This document shows positions 14,667 to 16,584 of a stretch of DNA of 16,584 bases, piece by piece. How positions within the stretch are numbered: position 1 is the stretch's first letter; each line of letters opens with the position of its first letter. Made by a program: the position numbers and the translations under genes. Under the pieces are notes generated by a model. It searched no databases. It saw only the letters and a list, made by a program, of their open reading frames with translations, and was not told where the DNA came from. This DNA comes from Bdellovibrio sp. (GTDB taxonomy: Bacteria > Bdellovibrionota > Bdellovibrionia > Bdellovibrionales > Bdellovibrionaceae). Where the stretch lies: NCBI GenBank assembly GCA_017745015.1, contig JAGIAF010000025.1:1-16584 (forward strand). Reading direction: 5' to 3'.

Positions 14667-15224
14667 CTACTTTAAATCAAATGATCGATATTCTTTAAAA
14701 GTAAAATTCTCGTCGGGAATGATCCAAGCTACAGAAGCGAATGAAGTGGTCCATGGCGTAAACTGAGCATTGAGTTTTGAATTGATCGCACTTACTTCTT
14801 CAGGCTCTCTTCCCCCTTCAGAAATAGTCATGTGAGGAATAAAGCCCTTCGTTAATGGCAAGTCGGTTCTAAACAGAGCTGTCTCATGCAGTTTCTCTCG
14901 CAAATCTAAGATCGATTGTTTTGGAGAAATGTCCAACCAAATTAATCTTCTATTTGGTGATGTTGTGAAGGGACCTACAGCAATCTCAATGGTATTCATC
15001 GAATTTACGATACTTTGAATTGCGCGAAGCTCTTCATTCGAAGGAGCCTTTGCAAATGGCTGAGTTAAAGTAATGTGCGCCATTGAGATGTTGGCAGAAA
15101 TTGGATCGTGTTCATCCCTTAAGCGATCCACAGTCGACCGTAGATCACCGCTCGGCACGTAGGCAAGGGTACCGAACTTATAATCCTTCTTCCAACTTGC
15201 CCAGCTTTCGCCCGTCGCGTACAT
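14667..15224 (-). CDS. 2H phosphoesterase / 2'-5' RNA ligase-like (LigT fold) protein
   Basis: 185 residues, ATG at 15224 with AGGAG a few nt upstream, overlapping the stop of the preceding gene. Two HxT motifs define the 2H superfamily: H50-I-T52 in MAHITLTQPF and H131-M-T133 in FIPHMTIS, spaced as in LigT/ThpR-like and cyclic phosphodiesterase proteins. The fold would be two symmetric lobes with both His at the centre. Members hydrolyse or form 2',3'-cyclic or 2',5'-phosphodiester bonds in RNA or nucleotides; the exact substrate cannot be read from sequence. It starts 9 nt after the PRMT-like gene on the same strand, so the two are an operon. The convergent terminator at 14619-14649 closes it. 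Confidence 0.85.
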   Translation of the reverse strand: MYATGESWASWKKDYKFGTLAYVPSGDLRSTVDRLRDEHDPISANISMAHITLTQPFAKAPSNEELRAIQSIVNSMNTIEIAVGPFTTSPNRRLIWLDISPKQSILDLREKLHETALFRTDLPLTKGFIPHMTISEGGREPEEVSAINSKLNAQFTPWTTSFASVAWIIPDENFTFKEYRSFDLK

Positions 15225-15233
15225 GACCAGCTC

Positions 15234-16100
15234 CTAATTCACTGCCAATTTCATTTCATCATTTTCTAGGCTGAATTGTAGCTGATCGGTATTGAGATTT
15301 GTTTTGTAGAAGAAGATCGTCGACCAGTGACGGTTTTCTGCCAGCAGACCAAATGGCGCCGCCTGCATTTCAGTAGCTCCGTGATAAATCTTGTACGTCA
15401 GCTCGATGGCATCGACGCCGATCAAATCTGGATTCGTTTCCAAATAGTCGTAAGAGTTCTTTACCAAGCTTTCCATTGTTACCTTTGGCAGGAAGTACGT
15501 CTTATTGGGAAAGCCTGGATTTTGATTGTTGCGAAGAGCAGGATGCACTTGCCCCAAGAGCTGAGTCATTTCCGTTAGCTCGATGCCAGCGTATTTTAAT
15601 TCCTGTCTTAAGGCGTGACCGCGCACCGCTTGATAAACCAGTTGGATCCCTTCAGGCAAAAAGATTGCATCGGGTTTCATGAACCTTTTTGCGTCTCTCA
15701 GGGAATGAATCACATCTTCTGCGAACGGGTCAGACGCAAAAATCTCATGGAGAACCACATCTACTTTGGGAATGGCGTCTGTGGGGATCTCCGTAGAGTA
15801 CTGTTTGATGATAGTGATTTTATCGCTCAAACCAAGGCGCTTGAATAACAGCTCCGCTGCCATTGCGAGCAGAGGATTCTTTTCGCAGCAAATGACCTGC
15901 TTGGCTCCGTGACGAATCGCCAGAACCGACATAATGCCGCTTCCCGCCCCGATTTCCAAAACGATCTTGTCGCGGACATTTTCACGAATGATTTTTTCGT
16001 AGAACTCGTTGCGAACATTATCGATCAGCATATCGTAATGCCAAGCATGGATAGGACTTAAAGCAGGGCCGGATTGTTGCGATTTTTCATCAGCTGTCAT
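15234..16100 (-). CDS. PRMT-like class I SAM methyltransferase (putative protein arginine methyltransferase)
   Basis: 288 residues from the ATG at 16100. A longer frame begins at an ATG at 16139, directly after the upstream terminator's U-run with no ribosome site, so I prefer 16100. PRMT signatures appear in order: HAWHYDMLIDNVRNEFY (18-34, the N-terminal helix block), VLEIGAGSGIMSVLA (47-61, motif I), acidic E73 after strand 2, a double-E-type loop HEIFASDPFAE with E119 and E128 (nine apart, as in PRMTs), and RHWSTIFFY (257-265), matching the THW loop. PRMTs methylate arginine in proteins; their core is larger in eukaryotes, where a dimerisation arm is present. Here the C-terminal barrel-like part is present, but no clear arm is identified. 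Family membership is well supported; the protein substrate is unknown. Co-transcribed with the 2H gene. Confidence 0.8.
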   Translation of the reverse strand: MTADEKSQQSGPALSPIHAWHYDMLIDNVRNEFYEKIIRENVRDKIVLEIGAGSGIMSVLAIRHGAKQVICCEKNPLLAMAAELLFKRLGLSDKITIIKQYSTEIPTDAIPKVDVVLHEIFASDPFAEDVIHSLRDAKRFMKPDAIFLPEGIQLVYQAVRGHALRQELKYAGIELTEMTQLLGQVHPALRNNQNPGFPNKTYFLPKVTMESLVKNSYDYLETNPDLIGVDAIELTYKIYHGATEMQAAPFGLLAENRHWSTIFFYKTNLNTDQLQFSLENDEMKLAVN

Positions 16101-16106
16101 GCTGAC

Positions 16107-16136
16107 AGAATAAGTCTCTCTGAAGACGGATAACAA
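16107..16136 (-). promoter_or_regulatory. Candidate sigma-70 promoter for the PRMT-like operon
   Basis: On the minus strand TTGTTA (16136-16131) and TATTCT (16112-16107) are 18 nt apart. A start point about 7 nt beyond the -10 box falls at the A of the ATG at 16100, so the mRNA could be leaderless. Motif matches are only moderate. Confidence 0.32.
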
Positions 16137-16140
16137 CATA

Positions 16141-16164
16141 AAAAAAGCGACCTTTGGGGTCGCT
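16141..16164 (-). terminator. Intrinsic terminator of the gene at the window's right edge
   Basis: On the minus strand AGCGACC (16164-16158), loop CCAAA, GGTCGCT (16152-16146), then TTTTTT. It follows the TAG at 16177-16179 and directly abuts the longer-frame ATG (16139) of the next gene. Confidence 0.88.
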
Positions 16165-16176
16165 GTTTTCGATTCG

Positions 16177-16584
16177 CTATTTCAGATAGACTCTTCCGAC
16201 TTGGGAGTCGTTTTTATCGTAAATATTGAGATAAATATGCTCGCCAAACATTTGCTGAGGAATCACGACATACAGGTTGTCGCGGAAATCTGGATACATG
16301 CTGCTCATCCCCACGTAACTCAAATGACCTTCATTAAGACTTCCAGGCAACAAATCGATAAAGCCGTATTTTGTGATGTATTGCAATAGCGCCGGATAGA
16401 ACAAAGAATCAGGCTTCGCAACAGCCATCAAAGCGGTATTGTAGGCGATCACTTGATTTGCCGACTGTACGTAAGAAATTTCAGTGTAGCGAAGTTTATA
16501 AATCGAAAAATCGTGAAGTAAAATTGAGTCAATAAAGCTCGCACCAAACAAATCGATCAAGCTAACTTTAAGAGCTCCATCTGC
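16177..16584 (-). CDS. Unknown protein, C-terminal part (5' end outside window)
   Basis: The minus-strand frame is open from the window edge (16584) to the TAG at 16177-16179, 135 visible residues. An in-frame TTG at 16560 is not needed as a start. The segment is rich in aromatic residues and Ile/Leu with no transmembrane helix clear enough to call. ALMAVAKPDSLFYPALLQYITKYG and the closing beta-like EHIYLNIYDKNDSQVGRVYLK are visible, but I recognise no family. Its own terminator ends it, so it is not co-transcribed with the PRMT-like operon except by read-through. Confidence 0.6.
   Translation of the reverse strand, partial: ADGALKVSLIDLFGASFIDSILLHDFSIYKLRYTEISYVQSANQVIAYNTALMAVAKPDSLFYPALLQYITKYGFIDLLPGSLNEGHLSYVGMSSMYPDFRDNLYVVIPQQMFGEHIYLNIYDKNDSQVGRVYLK

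Overview
The window fits a predatory or Bdellovibrio-like member of the Bdellovibrionota. This is an inference from gene content: a long phage-fibre-like surface protein of the kind Bdellovibrio carries in many copies, a TIGR02147/DUF4423-type regulator, an Rsm22-family methyltransferase and moderate GC. No ribosomal or other marker in the window fixes the species.

Layout. (1) 1-414: C-terminal part of a coiled-coil protein with a histone-H1-like Lys/Arg tail, then a hairpin. (2) 671-4749: a two-gene unit, a 1052-residue secreted fibre built from repeated cysteine-paired modules, overlapping (TAATG) a secreted LamG/lectin-like protein. (3) 4807-5460: a membrane-anchored protein of unknown function. 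(4) 5568-8438: gcvP, glycine decarboxylase, closed by a strong terminator. (5) 8477-10474: a glycosyltransferase family 9 enzyme and an Rsm22-like rRNA methyltransferase. (6) 10491-12119, minus strand: a small three-helix membrane protein, a TIGR02147-like regulator with its own terminator, and a short TrmK-like tRNA methyltransferase. (7) 12189-12310: a 122-nt GC-rich element with perfect 24-nt terminal inverted repeats, in the leader of gcvT. (8) 12350-13845: gcvT-gcvH, then a terminator. (9) 13903-13985: tRNA-Leu(UAG) with terminator. (10) 14135-14542: an orphan exported protein flanked by direct repeats that include terminator sequence. (11) 14667-16100, minus strand: a 2H phosphoesterase downstream of a PRMT-like (protein arginine methyltransferase) gene. 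(12) 16177-16584, minus strand: C-terminal part of an unknown gene.

How the genes work together. GcvP, GcvT and GcvH are three of the four proteins of the glycine cleavage system; the fourth, dihydrolipoamide dehydrogenase, is not here. The gcv genes are split by about 3.9 kb of unrelated genes. The fibre and LamG genes probably act together at the cell surface or in prey/host recognition. Several RNA- or protein-modifying enzymes lie nearby (Rsm22-like, TrmK-like, PRMT-like, 2H), but nothing shows that they form one pathway.

The points most worth a second look are the fibre/LamG pair, the inverted-repeat element before gcvT, the bacterial PRMT-like gene with its possible leaderless start, and the duplicated terminator around the orphan gene next to tRNA-Leu.
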